Origin: Rhodobacteraceae bacterium 63075
GTDB lineage: Bacteria > Pseudomonadota > Alphaproteobacteria > Rhodobacterales > Rhodobacteraceae
Length of the DNA stretch: 64,000 bases
Reading direction: 5' to 3'
Assembly: GCA_003417655.1 (NCBI GenBank)
Contig: QVMW01000008.1
Coordinates: 78,877 to 142,876 of the forward strand
The translations under genes and the position numbers were made by a program. Below the pieces are notes generated by a model. That model did not search any database. It was not told the origin of the DNA and was given only the letters and a program-made list of their open reading frames with translations. Positions 43,097-51,523 of this stretch are shown here, piece after piece. Position 1 is the first letter of the stretch; every line of letters starts with the position of its first letter.

Positions 43097-43933
43097 TCAG
43101 CTGTGCGAGGGGCCGGCCTCCACGGTCTGCGCGGTGCGCTCGGCCTCGAGCTTGCGGCGGTAGCGCGTTTGCAGGATCTGCACGGCAAAGAGCACGACGA
43201 CCGAGAAGTAGAAGGTCGATTTCGACATCGGCACCACTTCGAAGCCGAAGAAATGCAGCGCGAGGCTGTCGTCGTGCATGGCATGGGCCGCCGCTTGCCC
43301 CGCCTCGCCGAGCAGGACGACCCCGACGATCAGCAGCACGAAGAGCCCGAGCACCTCGTAGGCGCGGTTGGCCTTGATGAAGTCGGTCACCCGGTCGGCC
43401 AGCAGCAGCATGGCAAGGCCCGACAGCAGGATCGCGGCGGCGAGGATGACGAAGACCTCGGTGATCGCCAGCGCCGAGAGCACGGAATCAAAGGAGAAGA
43501 CGAGGTTCATCATCACGATCAGCGCGATGACCTTGGCCGCCGATTTGCCGGCCTTGCCCTCGACATCGGTGCCGACATGTTCGATCGCCAGCAAGTGGCT
43601 GATTTCCTTGACGGCGGTGTAGATGATGAAGATGCCACCGAAGATGAAGACGATGGTGGCGAAATTGACGCCGCCGGTGATGATCCCCTCCCAGTCCATG
43701 ACGAAGAAGGGCTCGGCGAGGCTGTCGATGAGCTGGATCATCGTGAAAAGCAGCACGACGCGCAGGGCGACGGCGATGATGATCCCCCAGAAGCGCACGG
43801 CGCGCTGATGCGCCACCGGCGCGCGCTGGCTTTCGATGGAGATGTAGAGCAGGTTGTCGAAGCCCAGAACCGCTTGCAGGAAGCACAGCATGAGCAGGTC
43901 GGAGAAGTTCTCGAAGGTCAGAAGATCGGACAT
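43097..43933 (-). CDS. TerC family integral membrane protein
   Basis: A 278-residue polytopic protein of the TerC (PF03741) family. The signatures are LQAVLGFDNLLYISIESQRAP and the ILVMMNLVFSFDSVLSALAIT-like segment at residues 143-160, where the acidic residues within membrane helices are typical of the family and proposed to bind metal ions such as Mn2+. The start at 43933 begins MSDLLTFENF. The protein is the first gene of the cluster; a TerD partner is absent. It may export or sense metal ions and scaffold the TelA and SPFH partners. Confidence 0.93.
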   Translation of the reverse strand: MSDLLTFENFSDLLMLCFLQAVLGFDNLLYISIESQRAPVAHQRAVRFWGIIIAVALRVVLLFTMIQLIDSLAEPFFVMDWEGIITGGVNFATIVFIFGGIFIIYTAVKEISHLLAIEHVGTDVEGKAGKSAAKVIALIVMMNLVFSFDSVLSALAITEVFVILAAAILLSGLAMLLLADRVTDFIKANRAYEVLGLFVLLIVGVVLLGEAGQAAAHAMHDDSLALHFFGFEVVPMSKSTFYFSVVVLFAVQILQTRYRRKLEAERTAQTVEAGPSHS

Positions 43934-44275
43934 TGTCTCACTCGTGAAGTTGCGTTTCACCGCTCTCTTAGAGTGAATCGGCGCTCAGTTGAACGGGTTT
44001 TGTGAAGGTGGGGGCTGTGGGGGGCGATGTTGGGATCACGAGCCGCGCATCGACGTGCCGCGGTGCGGCGATCCATCGGAAGTGCTAGCGCGATTTATCT
44101 CTGCAACTGCCGCGCGACGTTCATCCTATGCGCCAAGACCAGCCCAATCGCCGTGCCGGGGGGCGGCACGTCGATGCGCGGCGGCGCTGCGCGCCTTGAT
44201 TCCGCGCCGTGGAGGACGAACCCACCGAGCCGCAAAATGCATTCCCGCATATCCCGTCCAGCCCGGAGCGCGGTC
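43934..44275. other. 342-base gene-free region with repeat B
   Basis: The part next to terC (43934-44000) likely holds its promoter. The rest has no open frame with coding features on either strand; it includes repeat family B copy 1. I see no tRNA or other RNA gene. Confidence 0.5.
44132..44212 (+). repeat. Dispersed repeat family B, copy 1
   Basis: The element reads CCAGCCCAATCGCCG near its left end and GCGCGCCTTGATTCCGCGC at its right, with TCGATGCGCGGCGG between. Copies occur at 55866-55945 (inverted) and 59756-59878. It lies in the gap between the terC and RluB-like genes. Confidence 0.65.
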
Positions 44276-45070
44276 TCACCGCCTGCGGCGGGCCGGTTTT
44301 TGCCGGGTCTTGGGCGCGGGTGCCGCTTCGGGTGCCTCCAGCCCGAGCTGGTCGCGCATCACGCGCGGGCGCAGCTCCTGGACCTCGCCGGGTTGCAAAG
44401 TGCCGAGCTGGAAGGGGCCGTAGGAGACGCGGATCAGGCGGTTCACCGAGAAGCCGACGGCCTCCATCGCGCGGCGGATCTCGCGATTCTTGCCTTCGCG
44501 CAGGCCGATCGTGGCCCAGGCGTTCGCGCCTTGCTGGCGGTCGAGGGTGATCTCCATCGGCTGGAAATGCGCGCCGTCCACGGTGATCCCGGTGCGCAGG
44601 GGCTCGAAATCGGCCTCCGTGGGGCGGCCCTTGAGGCGCACGCGGTACTTGCGCAGCCAGCCCGTCGAGGGCAGCTCCAGCCTGCGCTTGATGCCGCCAT
44701 CGTTGGTGAGCAGCAGGAGTCCTTCCGAATTGAGATCGAGCCGCCCGACGCTCATCACGCGGGGCAGCGTCTCGGGCAGCTTGTCGTAGATCGTCTCGCG
44801 GCCCTGCTCGTCGCGCGTCGTCGTAACGAGGCCCGCCGGCTTGTGATAGAGCCAGAGGCGGGGCGGCTCGGGCGCGGCGAGCGCCTTGCCGCTGACCACA
44901 ATCTTGTCGCGGCCGGTCACGTTGAGCGCGGGGGAGGTGATGGTCTTGCCGTTGACGGAGACCTTCCCGGCCTCGATCAGCCGCTCGGCCTCGCGGCGCG
45001 AGGCGCGGCCGGCGCGGGCGATGACCTTGGCGATGCGCTCGCCGGGCGGGGTGGGGCTCTTGTCGTTCAT
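44276..45070 (-). CDS. rluB: RsuA/RluB-type pseudouridine synthase
   Basis: A 264-residue enzyme that converts a uridine in 23S rRNA to pseudouridine. It has an N-terminal S4 domain (ERIAKVIARAGRASRREAERLIEAGKV) and the catalytic motif VGRLDLNSEGLLLLTNDG with the active Asp. The later GLREGKNREIRRAMEAVGF block is diagnostic of the RsuA/RluB/RluE group. The C-terminus is a basic Arg/Lys-rich tail. RluB is the most likely subgroup by layout; RluE or RsuA remain possible. It is divergent from tadA. Confidence 0.9.
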   Translation of the reverse strand: MNDKSPTPPGERIAKVIARAGRASRREAERLIEAGKVSVNGKTITSPALNVTGRDKIVVSGKALAAPEPPRLWLYHKPAGLVTTTRDEQGRETIYDKLPETLPRVMSVGRLDLNSEGLLLLTNDGGIKRRLELPSTGWLRKYRVRLKGRPTEADFEPLRTGITVDGAHFQPMEITLDRQQGANAWATIGLREGKNREIRRAMEAVGFSVNRLIRVSYGPFQLGTLQPGEVQELRPRVMRDQLGLEAPEAAPAPKTRQKPARRRR

Positions 45071-45131
45071 GGCGCGGGCTTAGACCATTCGGCCCCCTTG
45101 CGAAAGGGCGCAGATCGGGGCAGGAGAGAGC

Positions 45132-45578
45132 ATGGGGTTCGACACGCATATGGACGTGGCGCTCGAAGAGGCGCGGGCGGCGGGCGCGCGCGGGGAGGTC
45201 CCCGTGGGCGCGGCGCTGGTTCTGGACGGCGCCGTGGTGGCGCGCGCGGGCAACCGCTGCCGCGAGCTCGCCGACGCGACCGCCCATGCCGAGATGCTGG
45301 TGATCCGCGCGGCCTCGCGGGCGCTGGGCCGCGAGCGGCTGGACGGTGCGGCGCTCTATGTCACGCTGGAGCCCTGCCCGATGTGCGCCGCGGCGATCTC
45401 GGCGGCGCGGGTGGCGCGGCTTTATTATGGCGCGGCGGACCCCAAGAGCGGCGGCGTGGCGCAGGGGCCGCGCATCTTCGACCATCCGCAATGCCACCAT
45501 GTCCCGGAGGTCTATGACGGGGTGGGGGCCAGCGCGGCGGCGGCGCTTCTGGAGGAGTTTTTCGCCGCGAAAAGATGA
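45132..45578 (+). CDS. tadA: tRNA-specific adenosine-34 deaminase
   Basis: TadA converts the wobble adenosine of tRNA-Arg(ACG) to inosine. The 148-residue protein has the zinc site His52-Ala-Glu54 and PCPMC with Cys82 and Cys85. Length is a little below the E. coli enzyme. AGGAGA precedes the ATG. It is divergent from the RluB-like gene and followed by repeat A copy 2. Confidence 0.95.
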   Translation: MGFDTHMDVALEEARAAGARGEVPVGAALVLDGAVVARAGNRCRELADATAHAEMLVIRAASRALGRERLDGAALYVTLEPCPMCAAAISAARVARLYYGAADPKSGGVAQGPRIFDHPQCHHVPEVYDGVGASAAAALLEEFFAAKR

Positions 45579-45611
45579 GTTTCGAATTTCGCTGCGCGAA
45601 ATCCGACCGAT

Positions 45612-45708
45612 GCGGGGGGAGCGCTGCTCCCCCCGCACCCCGCAGTATAGGTGGGGGGGACGCTGTCCCCCCCACACCCCCCCTGGGATATTTCCGGCAA
45701 GAAAAAGG
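45612..45708 (+). repeat. Dispersed repeat family A, copy 2
   Basis: It contains two GC hairpins, GCGGGGGGAGC...GCTCCCCCCGC and GTGGGGGGG...CCCCCCCAC, and ends with CCCTGGGATATTTCCGGC then AAGAAAAAG. The lead-in GCGCGAAATCCGACC parallels copy 1. The region 45579-45903 (325 bases) around it holds no confident gene; open frames across it are translations of the repeat. Confidence 0.75.
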
Positions 45709-45903
45709 CGGCTTGGGCGCTGCTTGCGAGGGAGAATTCGGTATCCGCTCCATGCGCTTTGCGTGCAGCACCGGTTGCGCGCGCTCACAACCTTTGCGAG
45801 AATATCGCGTGATGCAAGGTGGCGCGTTTGTTCATACAGGTGGCAAACGGTCTCTGGTGACTTGCTGGAGGGACGTGTGCCTCCACTGTATTTCGAGGGT
45901 GTT

Positions 45904-46236
45904 ATGATAGATAGAATCGTAGGTTTGGTTCTGGGCGTCGCGTTTCTTGTCGGCGGTTGGGTGTGGGTTATAAATTCTATTGTGAATGACACGGTCCCGT
46001 CAGGTAGGGCTGAATTTTTTGCCTACAGTACCGCGATATTGGGTCCCATCTGGTTCGCAGTAGTCTTGTTCGGAATCGTGCAAAGTAGGTGCAGACGCAA
46101 ATCGGAAATGGGATGGCGGCGCCAGCGCGAAGCGGAGAAAAAGAGGCGCGAGTCCCTGTCTGGCGAAGAGAAGCAGCGCGCGCGTGAGGCCGAGAAAGAG
46201 GCGTGGCAGCGGCGCAGGGAAGAGGCATTGAAGTGA
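45904..46236 (+). CDS. Small membrane protein with charged coiled-coil tail
   Basis: A 110-residue protein: two hydrophobic helices (VGLVLGVAFLVGGWVWVI and YSTAILGPIWFAVVLFGIV) and a highly charged tail rich in Arg, Glu and Lys, predicted coiled coil (EAEKKRRESLSGEEKQRARE). It is A+T-rich (25 G+C of 60 in 45961-46020) compared with flanking genes. GAGGG precedes the ATG. I do not recognise the family. It is the first of three small membrane genes in a row on the same strand. Confidence 0.6.
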   Translation: MIDRIVGLVLGVAFLVGGWVWVINSIVNDTVPSGRAEFFAYSTAILGPIWFAVVLFGIVQSRCRRKSEMGWRRQREAEKKRRESLSGEEKQRAREAEKEAWQRRREEALK

Positions 46237-46361
46237 ATGCCTGCAATCGCGATTTTTCAACTCAACAAGATGAAAAACGGGGAGGCAATTCGTGGTTGGA
46301 TTAGACGATGTACGCGGCGCGGCACGGGCATCAAAGTTCTCGGGGTTGATCGGAACGCGCC

Positions 46362-46676
46362 ATGAATAAGTACGGTTTCGGTGTCTTCATTGCTGCATTC
46401 GGGGCGCTGGTTGTCGCTGCGATGATGGGGCTGAAATATTCGCAAGCCACAGTGTTGTTCGGCCTGATCGCCGCGATATCTGCGCCGGTCGTCATTCACA
46501 GGGTTCCGGACAGGACCTGGTCGATCATCATGCTCGTCGCTTTGGCGGCTTTTGCCAGCCACCCGCTCAAGAAGCTCTTCCAGATCGAAGGTTTCGCAGG
46601 CGAAATCCCCGTGACGCTCGCCTATTGCGGAATTCTCTGGGTCATCGGTTTCGGATGGAAGCGGAGCTGGCAGTAG
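46362..46676 (+). CDS. Small polytopic membrane protein
   Basis: A 104-residue protein with three or four hydrophobic segments, beginning MNKYGFGVFIAAFGALVVAA and ending in WVIGFGWKRSWQ. The ribosome site is weak. Codon use and base composition are like the preceding small gene, and unlike the housekeeping genes nearby. No known domain is visible. It probably sits in the inner membrane; function unknown. Confidence 0.5.
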   Translation: MNKYGFGVFIAAFGALVVAAMMGLKYSQATVLFGLIAAISAPVVIHRVPDRTWSIIMLVALAAFASHPLKKLFQIEGFAGEIPVTLAYCGILWVIGFGWKRSWQ

Positions 46677-46869
46677 GTGCGCTGTCGAAGCCCCGGCGTT
46701 TCGGTCGGTGAGACGCGCGGAGCGCTGCTGTCGTGCGCCGTCATCACTCGCGCCTTGCGGGTGCCTTCGGGAAATCGAAGTTTGAACGGCGCGGGCATCG
46801 TGGATAGCTTTATCCAAAGCCGATCATGAACCGTGCGGGATGCACTTTGAGACGGGGGCGAGAGGCAGC

Positions 46870-47127
46870 ATGTTCTACGAAGTTCTGCATGAATACCGCT
46901 GGAAGAGTTTATGGGCCTTCCTACTTTGGCTCGTTATTCTGTTTCTCGTCATTTATCACTTCTACACTGGTGCTGTTCCGAGGCTTACCGTGCCGGGGGG
47001 GATCGCCATGCTCATCGTGATGCCGCCTTGGTGGCTAATAAAACTTTGGCGCATAGCGCGAGATCGAGAAAAAGAGATCGATGCGGCCTGGGATATCGAG
47101 GAAAAGAAGAACAAGTGGCCCAGATGA
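46870..47127 (+). CDS. Small membrane protein, two helices
   Basis: An 85-residue protein starting MFYEVLHEYRWKSLWAFLLW, with two membrane segments and a charged C-terminus (KLWRIARDREKEIDAAWDIE). The ATG at 46870 has AGAGGC upstream, better than the ATG at 46840. It is similar in style to the previous two small proteins (Trp-rich, charged tail) but not obviously homologous to them. Confidence 0.5.
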   Translation: MFYEVLHEYRWKSLWAFLLWLVILFLVIYHFYTGAVPRLTVPGGIAMLIVMPPWWLIKLWRIARDREKEIDAAWDIEEKKNKWPR

Positions 47128-47219
47128 GCTTGCCGTTGGCGCGGCGCGCGGTGCCGGTGAGGGAAGCCCAGCTCTGATCGCCGATGACGCGGCCCCCTTT
47201 CGGGCCGCCCCGGAGCGGC

Positions 47220-47915
47220 TCAGCCCGGCGTGATCGGGGTGAGGACCTCCGGCTCGATCACGTCGACCTCGGGCAACTCCCGCGCGAGCAGGTCGGCGGA
47301 TTGTTCGAGGATGTCGAAGGTCCGGTAGTGGCCCGGGATGAGCGTCTTGAACTTGAAGAATTTCTTCGCCGCATAGGCCGCGCGGCGCATGTCCATGGTG
47401 AAATGCCCGCCCGCTGAGAGCACGCCGATATCGGGCGCGTGCAGCTCATGGATGATCTCCATGTCCATCATCACGTCGGTATCGCCCGAATGGTAGAGCC
47501 TATGCCCGCCGCCCTCGATGACGAAGCCGCATTCCGTGCCGGGCACGTAAGGCCCGTCTTTGCCGCCGAAGGAGGTCGAGTGCAAGGCGTTGACCATGGT
47601 GACGCGCGCGCCGCCGAGATCAACCGTGCCGCCCTTGTTGAAGCCGATGGTCTCGATGCCTTCGCTGTCGGCCCAGTATCCCATCAGGTCGAACTGGCCG
47701 ACCACGGGGATGCCGAGCTTGCGGGCCAGCGGGAGCACGTCCTCGACATGGTCGAAATGCGCATGGGTGAGCAGGATATGCGTCGCGCCCTGCGTCGCCG
47801 CGTCATACTGGCTTTCGTCGAGCATGGGGTTCGAGGTGAGCCAGGGGTCGACGAGCAGGGCGAGATCGCCGATCTCGTAGCGGAAGGAGCCGTGGCCGAG
47901 CCAGATGATCTTCAT
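47220..47915 (-). CDS. UPF0173 metallo-beta-lactamase superfamily hydrolase
   Basis: A 231-residue metal-dependent hydrolase of the UPF0173 group. The metal motif is THAHFDHVED (His51, His53, Asp55, His56), with further ligands His in NALHSTSFGG, Asp in YHSGDTDV, and GHY near the C-terminus. The protein is cytoplasmic; its substrate is not established. It has no upstream partner and is convergent with the last of the small membrane genes. Confidence 0.9.
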   Translation of the reverse strand: MKIIWLGHGSFRYEIGDLALLVDPWLTSNPMLDESQYDAATQGATHILLTHAHFDHVEDVLPLARKLGIPVVGQFDLMGYWADSEGIETIGFNKGGTVDLGGARVTMVNALHSTSFGGKDGPYVPGTECGFVIEGGGHRLYHSGDTDVMMDMEIIHELHAPDIGVLSAGGHFTMDMRRAAYAAKKFFKFKTLIPGHYRTFDILEQSADLLARELPEVDVIEPEVLTPITPG

Positions 47916-48066
47916 GGGGGAGCCTGCCTTTCAGTTTTGCGGTGTCCGGGGCTGCGATGTCCCCGCCAGCTTAATTGCCGCGCGCGATGCGTCAAGGATG
48001 CGAGAGCGGTTGAAGCGGCGGCGCAGGGGCGCTAAAGGCAGGGCGAGTTGAAATGGAGTTTGCCCC

Positions 48067-48354
48067 ATGTCGATCGACAAGGAAACGGCGGCCAAGGTGG
48101 CCAAGCTGGCGCGGATCAAGGTGGAAGATGAAGACCTGCCCGCGCTGGCCAGTGAGTTCAACGCGGTGCTCGGCTTCATTGAGCAGCTCGGCGAGGTGGA
48201 TGTGACGGGCGTCGAGCCGATGGTCTCGGTCACGCCGATGCGGCTCAAGCGGCGCGAGGACGTGGTGACGGACGGAGGCCAGCAGGAGAAGGTCCTGTCC
48301 AATGCGCCCGATGCGCGCGAGGGGTTCTTTGCGGTTCCGAAGGTGGTGGAATGA
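48067..48354 (+). CDS. gatC: Asp/Glu-tRNA amidotransferase subunit GatC
   Basis: GatC, 95 residues, stabilises the GatA subunit of the amidotransferase that makes Gln-tRNA(Gln) and Asn-tRNA(Asn) in bacteria lacking the direct synthetases. The helical N-terminus [31 protein letters not shown] and the C-terminal extended segment are typical. GGAG precedes the start. gatA follows with a four-base overlap. gatB is not in the window. Confidence 0.95.
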   Translation: MSIDKETAAKVAKLARIKVEDEDLPALASEFNAVLGFIEQLGEVDVTGVEPMVSVTPMRLKRREDVVTDGGQQEKVLSNAPDAREGFFAVPKVVE

Positions 48355-49853
48355 TGCCCGTATCTGGAAATGAACTGAGCAAGATGACCATCGCCGAGGC
48401 GCGCGATGCGCTGCGGGGCGGCGATGTGACGAGCGCGGAGCTGACAGAGGCCTGCCTGTCGCAGATCGAGGGGGCCGGGGCGCTGGGCGCCTTCGTGCAT
48501 GACACGCCCGAGATCGCGCGGGAGCAGGCCAGGGCGGCTGACGAGCGGATCAAGGCCGGGGATGCGCCGGACATGTGCGGCATCCCGCTTGGCATCAAGG
48601 ACCTGTTCTGCACGCGCGGTGTGCCGAGCCAGGCGGCGAGCCGCATTCTCGAAGGCTTCAAGCCGGAATATGAAAGCACCGTGTCTGGCAAGCTCCTGGA
48701 GGCTGGCGCGGTCATGCTCGGCAAGCTCAACATGGACGAGTTCGCCATGGGCTCGTCGAACGAGACCTCCGTCTACGGCAATGCGGTGAACCCGTGGCGG
48801 CGCGAAGGCGACGAAGCCCCGCTCACGCCCGGCGGCTCGTCGGGCGGCTCGGCCGCGGCCGTCGCTGCCGATCTGTGCCTTGCGGCGACGGGCACGGACA
48901 CGGGCGGCTCGATCCGCCAGCCCGCCGCCTTCACGGGCATCACGGGCATCAAGCCGACCTACGGGCGCTGCTCGCGCTGGGGGATCGTGGCTTTCGCAAG
49001 CTCGCTCGACCAGGCCGGGCCGATGACGAAGGATGTGCGCGACGCGGCGATCATGCTCGAAGCCATGTGTGGCCATGACGCCAAGGACAGCACCTCCGCC
49101 GACCTGGCGGTGCCGGATTTCGAGGCCATGCTGACCGGCGACATCAAGGGCAAGCGGATCGGGATTCCGAAGGAATACCACATGGACGGGATGCCCGCTG
49201 AAATCGAGGCGCTTTGGGCCGAAGGGCGCAAGATGCTGGAGGATGCGGGCGCCGAGATGGTCGACATCAGCTTGCCGCATACGAAATACGCCCTGCCGGC
49301 CTATTACGTGATCGCGCCGGCGGAGGCCTCCTCGAACCTGGCGCGCTATGACGGGGTGCGCTATGGGCATCGCGCCAGGCTGGCGCAGGGCGATGGCATC
49401 ACCGAGATGTATGAAAAGACCCGCGCGGAAGGCTTCGGCCACGAGGTGCAGCGCCGCGTCATGGTGGGCACCTACGTGCTTTCTGCGGGCTTCTATGACG
49501 CCTACTACAACCGCGCGCGCAAGGTCCGCACGCTGATCAAGCGCGATTTCGAGACGGTTTTCGCAGACGGGATCGACGCGATCCTGACGCCGACCACGCC
49601 AAGCGCGGCTTTCGGCCTCGGGGAGATGACGGAGGCCGATCCGGTCGCCATGTATCTCAACGATGTCTTCACCGTGACGGTGAACCTTGCCGGGCTGCCG
49701 GGCATTTCGGTGCCGGCCGGTTTGGGCAGCAAGGGCCTGCCGCTGGGCCTCCAGCTCATCGGGCGCCCCTGGGAAGAGGGTGATCTGCTGAATACCGCTT
49801 ATGCGCTTGAGCAGGCGGCGGGATTTGTGGCCAAACCGCAAAAATGGTGGTAA
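48351..49853 (+). CDS. gatA: Asp/Glu-tRNA amidotransferase subunit GatA
   Basis: GatA is the amidase subunit that releases ammonia from glutamine. The amidase signature has Lys83 in GIKDLF, Ser163 in GGSSGGS and Ser187 in TDTGGSIRQ, matching the Ser-cisSer-Lys triad of the family. Length 500. Start ATG 48351 overlaps the gatC stop, ATGA; the second ATG three bases on is equally possible. Confidence 0.96.
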   Translation: MMPVSGNELSKMTIAEARDALRGGDVTSAELTEACLSQIEGAGALGAFVHDTPEIAREQARAADERIKAGDAPDMCGIPLGIKDLFCTRGVPSQAASRILEGFKPEYESTVSGKLLEAGAVMLGKLNMDEFAMGSSNETSVYGNAVNPWRREGDEAPLTPGGSSGGSAAAVAADLCLAATGTDTGGSIRQPAAFTGITGIKPTYGRCSRWGIVAFASSLDQAGPMTKDVRDAAIMLEAMCGHDAKDSTSADLAVPDFEAMLTGDIKGKRIGIPKEYHMDGMPAEIEALWAEGRKMLEDAGAEMVDISLPHTKYALPAYYVIAPAEASSNLARYDGVRYGHRARLAQGDGITEMYEKTRAEGFGHEVQRRVMVGTYVLSAGFYDAYYNRARKVRTLIKRDFETVFADGIDAILTPTTPSAAFGLGEMTEADPVAMYLNDVFTVTVNLAGLPGISVPAGLGSKGLPLGLQLIGRPWEEGDLLNTAYALEQAAGFVAKPQKWW

Positions 49854-49896
49854 ATCCCGCGCTCAGGCGCGCAAGGCAGCGCGTGATGAAGAAGAG

Positions 49897-50676
49897 ATGA
49901 GCAGAGCCGTGTTGAAGAATATCATGTTTTGTGCCGCATCGGCGGCCCTTTTGGCGGGTTGCAGCCCGTCGGTGCCCGACAGCGGCGTGCCCGACACTGG
50001 GGCCGGTGTCGGCTTCGGCAGCTATGAGGATTACCAGCAACGCCAGGCCGCGCGCGCGGCGCAGGCGTCCGCCAGCAGCCTGCCGCCGGCGCAGGCCGTG
50101 AGCGAGGAGCCGCTGGAAGGCGACCTGGCCGCCGAGACGCAGGCCGTGCTGGACGCGACCCGTGCCAATTCGGGCGAGGTGCCGCTCGAGGCCAGCCCGT
50201 CGAACCCGCCGCCCGAGGCCGTTACCAACGATGCCGGGATCAGCCGGGAGAACGATTTCGACGCGGTCGGCTCGCAGCGCAGCATCGAGGATGACAAGGC
50301 GCGCCAGGCGGCGCTCAGAGAGCAATACCAGGTGGTGCAGCCGACGGAAGTTCCCACTCGCAGCGGCGCGTCGGGGCCGAATATCGTCGAATATGCCCTG
50401 AGCACGAGCCACCCGAAGGGGCGGACCATCTACAACCGCATCGGCTTCAACCTGCAAGCGCGGCACACACGCAACTGCGCGAAATACCCCTCGCCGGACC
50501 TTGCCCAGGAAGAGTTCCTGGCCAAGGGTGGGCCAGAGCGGGACAGGCTCGCGCTTGACCCTGATGGCGACGGCTATGCCTGTTCGTGGGATCCGGCCCC
50601 CTTCCGTGCGGCGCGGGCGGCGGCGGTGAGCACGCAGCCAGCCGCCGGGAGCGAAACGACCACAGCGACAGAGTGA
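49897..50676 (+). CDS. Excalibur-like calcium-binding lipoprotein
   Basis: A 259-residue lipoprotein: signal ending LLAGC, then a long Ala/Glu/Pro-rich region of low complexity (about residues 30-150). The C-terminus has the Excalibur-type block NCAKYPSPDLAQEEFLAKGGP and LDPDGDGYACSWDP, with two Cys and a DxDxDG calcium loop. It would sit in the outer membrane or periplasm. The start at 49897 has AGAAGAG upstream. It overlaps the amidase gene by four bases, so the two are a cell-envelope pair. Confidence 0.82.
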   Translation: MSRAVLKNIMFCAASAALLAGCSPSVPDSGVPDTGAGVGFGSYEDYQQRQAARAAQASASSLPPAQAVSEEPLEGDLAAETQAVLDATRANSGEVPLEASPSNPPPEAVTNDAGISRENDFDAVGSQRSIEDDKARQAALREQYQVVQPTEVPTRSGASGPNIVEYALSTSHPKGRTIYNRIGFNLQARHTRNCAKYPSPDLAQEEFLAKGGPERDRLALDPDGDGYACSWDPAPFRAARAAAVSTQPAAGSETTTATE

Positions 50677-51347
50677 CGGGCGCTCTGCCCATTCGTCAAC
50701 GTCCCTCGCCCAATTGCGGAGCGCGGCGTGGCGGCGCGCAGCCGGACATGATCGTGCTGCATTACACGGCGATGGACGGGGCGGAGGCCGCAGTCGAGCG
50801 GCTCTGTGACCCTGAAGCTGAAGTTTCCGCGCATTACCTGATCTGTGCGCGCGGTGATATCATCCGGCTCGTCGACGAGGAGATGCGCGCCTGGCATGCG
50901 GGCGCAGGGCGCTGGGGTGATGTGGAAGACGTGAATTCGCGCTCCATCGGGATCGAGCTCGACAATCTCGGCACGCATCCCTTCTCGGAGCCGCAGATGG
51001 CGGCGCTGGAGGGGCTGATGCGCGGGATCATGGCGCGCTGGAGCATCCCGCCCGAGCGCGTGATCGGGCATCAGGACATGGCCCCGGAGCGCAAGTTCGA
51101 CCCCGGCCCGCGCTTTGACTGGCAACGGCTGGCGCGGGCGGGCCTGAGCGTCTGGCCGGAGGGCGGGGACGGCGATCCGGCGCGGTTTCGCGCCGATGCG
51201 GCGCGGTTCGGCTACCGGGCGGAGGTGTCGGAGGAGGCGGTCCTGAAGGCGTTCAGGGCGCGCTTCCGACCCTGGGCCGCCGGGGGGCTTGACGCGCAGG
51301 ACGCCGGTTTGGCGCGGACCCTGGCGAATAAATATTCGGCGAAGTGA
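50673..51347 (+). CDS. N-acetylmuramoyl-L-alanine amidase (Amidase_2 type, AmiD-like)
   Basis: A 224-residue amidase that cleaves the bond between MurNAc and L-Ala in peptidoglycan. The fold shows MIVLHYTAMDG with the first zinc ligand, HAGAGRWGDVEDVNSRSIGIELDN, and GHQDMAPERKFDPGPRFDW with the last ligands. A GTG start at 50673 overlapping the lipoprotein stop is chosen. It lacks a clear signal peptide, so it may act on recycled muropeptides in the cytoplasm or be exported otherwise. Longer upstream frames run through the lipoprotein gene. Confidence 0.9.
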   Translation: MTGALPIRQRPSPNCGARRGGAQPDMIVLHYTAMDGAEAAVERLCDPEAEVSAHYLICARGDIIRLVDEEMRAWHAGAGRWGDVEDVNSRSIGIELDNLGTHPFSEPQMAALEGLMRGIMARWSIPPERVIGHQDMAPERKFDPGPRFDWQRLARAGLSVWPEGGDGDPARFRADAARFGYRAEVSEEAVLKAFRARFRPWAAGGLDAQDAGLARTLANKYSAK

Positions 51348-51420
51348 GCGATTTCAGCGTTGCCGCTCCGAAAAGGACGCGCTGCGCGCGGCAGGTTTTG
51401 CGCCGCGGCAGGGCCGCGAC

Positions 51421-51483
51421 GCGGTGCAGAGGGGGCTGTCTGCCCCCTCTGGCTCCCCCGAGGATATTTCAGGCAAGAAAAAA
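51421..51483 (+). repeat. Dispersed repeat family A, copy 3
   Basis: AGAGGGGGC-tgtct-GCCCCCTCT hairpin, then CTCCCCCGAGGATATTTCAGGC and AAGAAAAAAGGG. The rnpB promoter lies directly behind it. Confidence 0.75.
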
Positions 51484-51489
51484 GGGTGA

Positions 51490-51518
51490 TTGACGTGCGG
51501 CGGCGGCGTGCCTAAGTG
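51490..51518 (+). promoter_or_regulatory. Predicted promoter of rnpB
   Basis: TTGACG at 51490 and TAAGTG at 51513 with a 17-base spacer; the 5' end of rnpB is seven bases further. Spacing and location are ideal for a sigma-70 promoter. Confidence 0.65.
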
Positions 51519-51523
51519 CGGTG

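Noticed and set aside
45575..45907. 110-codon frame starting inside tadA and running through repeat A
   Set aside because: Its sequence is translation of the GC hairpins (AAPPAP, VPPTPP) and has no coding pattern.
44121..45992. 623-codon minus-strand frame across the RluB-like gene, tadA and repeat A
   Set aside because: It spans unrelated genes and a repeat, with no recognisable domain; Arg/Pro-rich low-complexity sequence.
47189..47208. GCGGCCC/GGGCCGC hairpin between convergent genes
   Set aside because: Short stem with no T run on either strand, so not called a terminator.
47931..49841. 636-codon frame opposite gatC-gatA
   Set aside because: Shadow of conserved GatA; composition is typical of antisense high-G+C frames.
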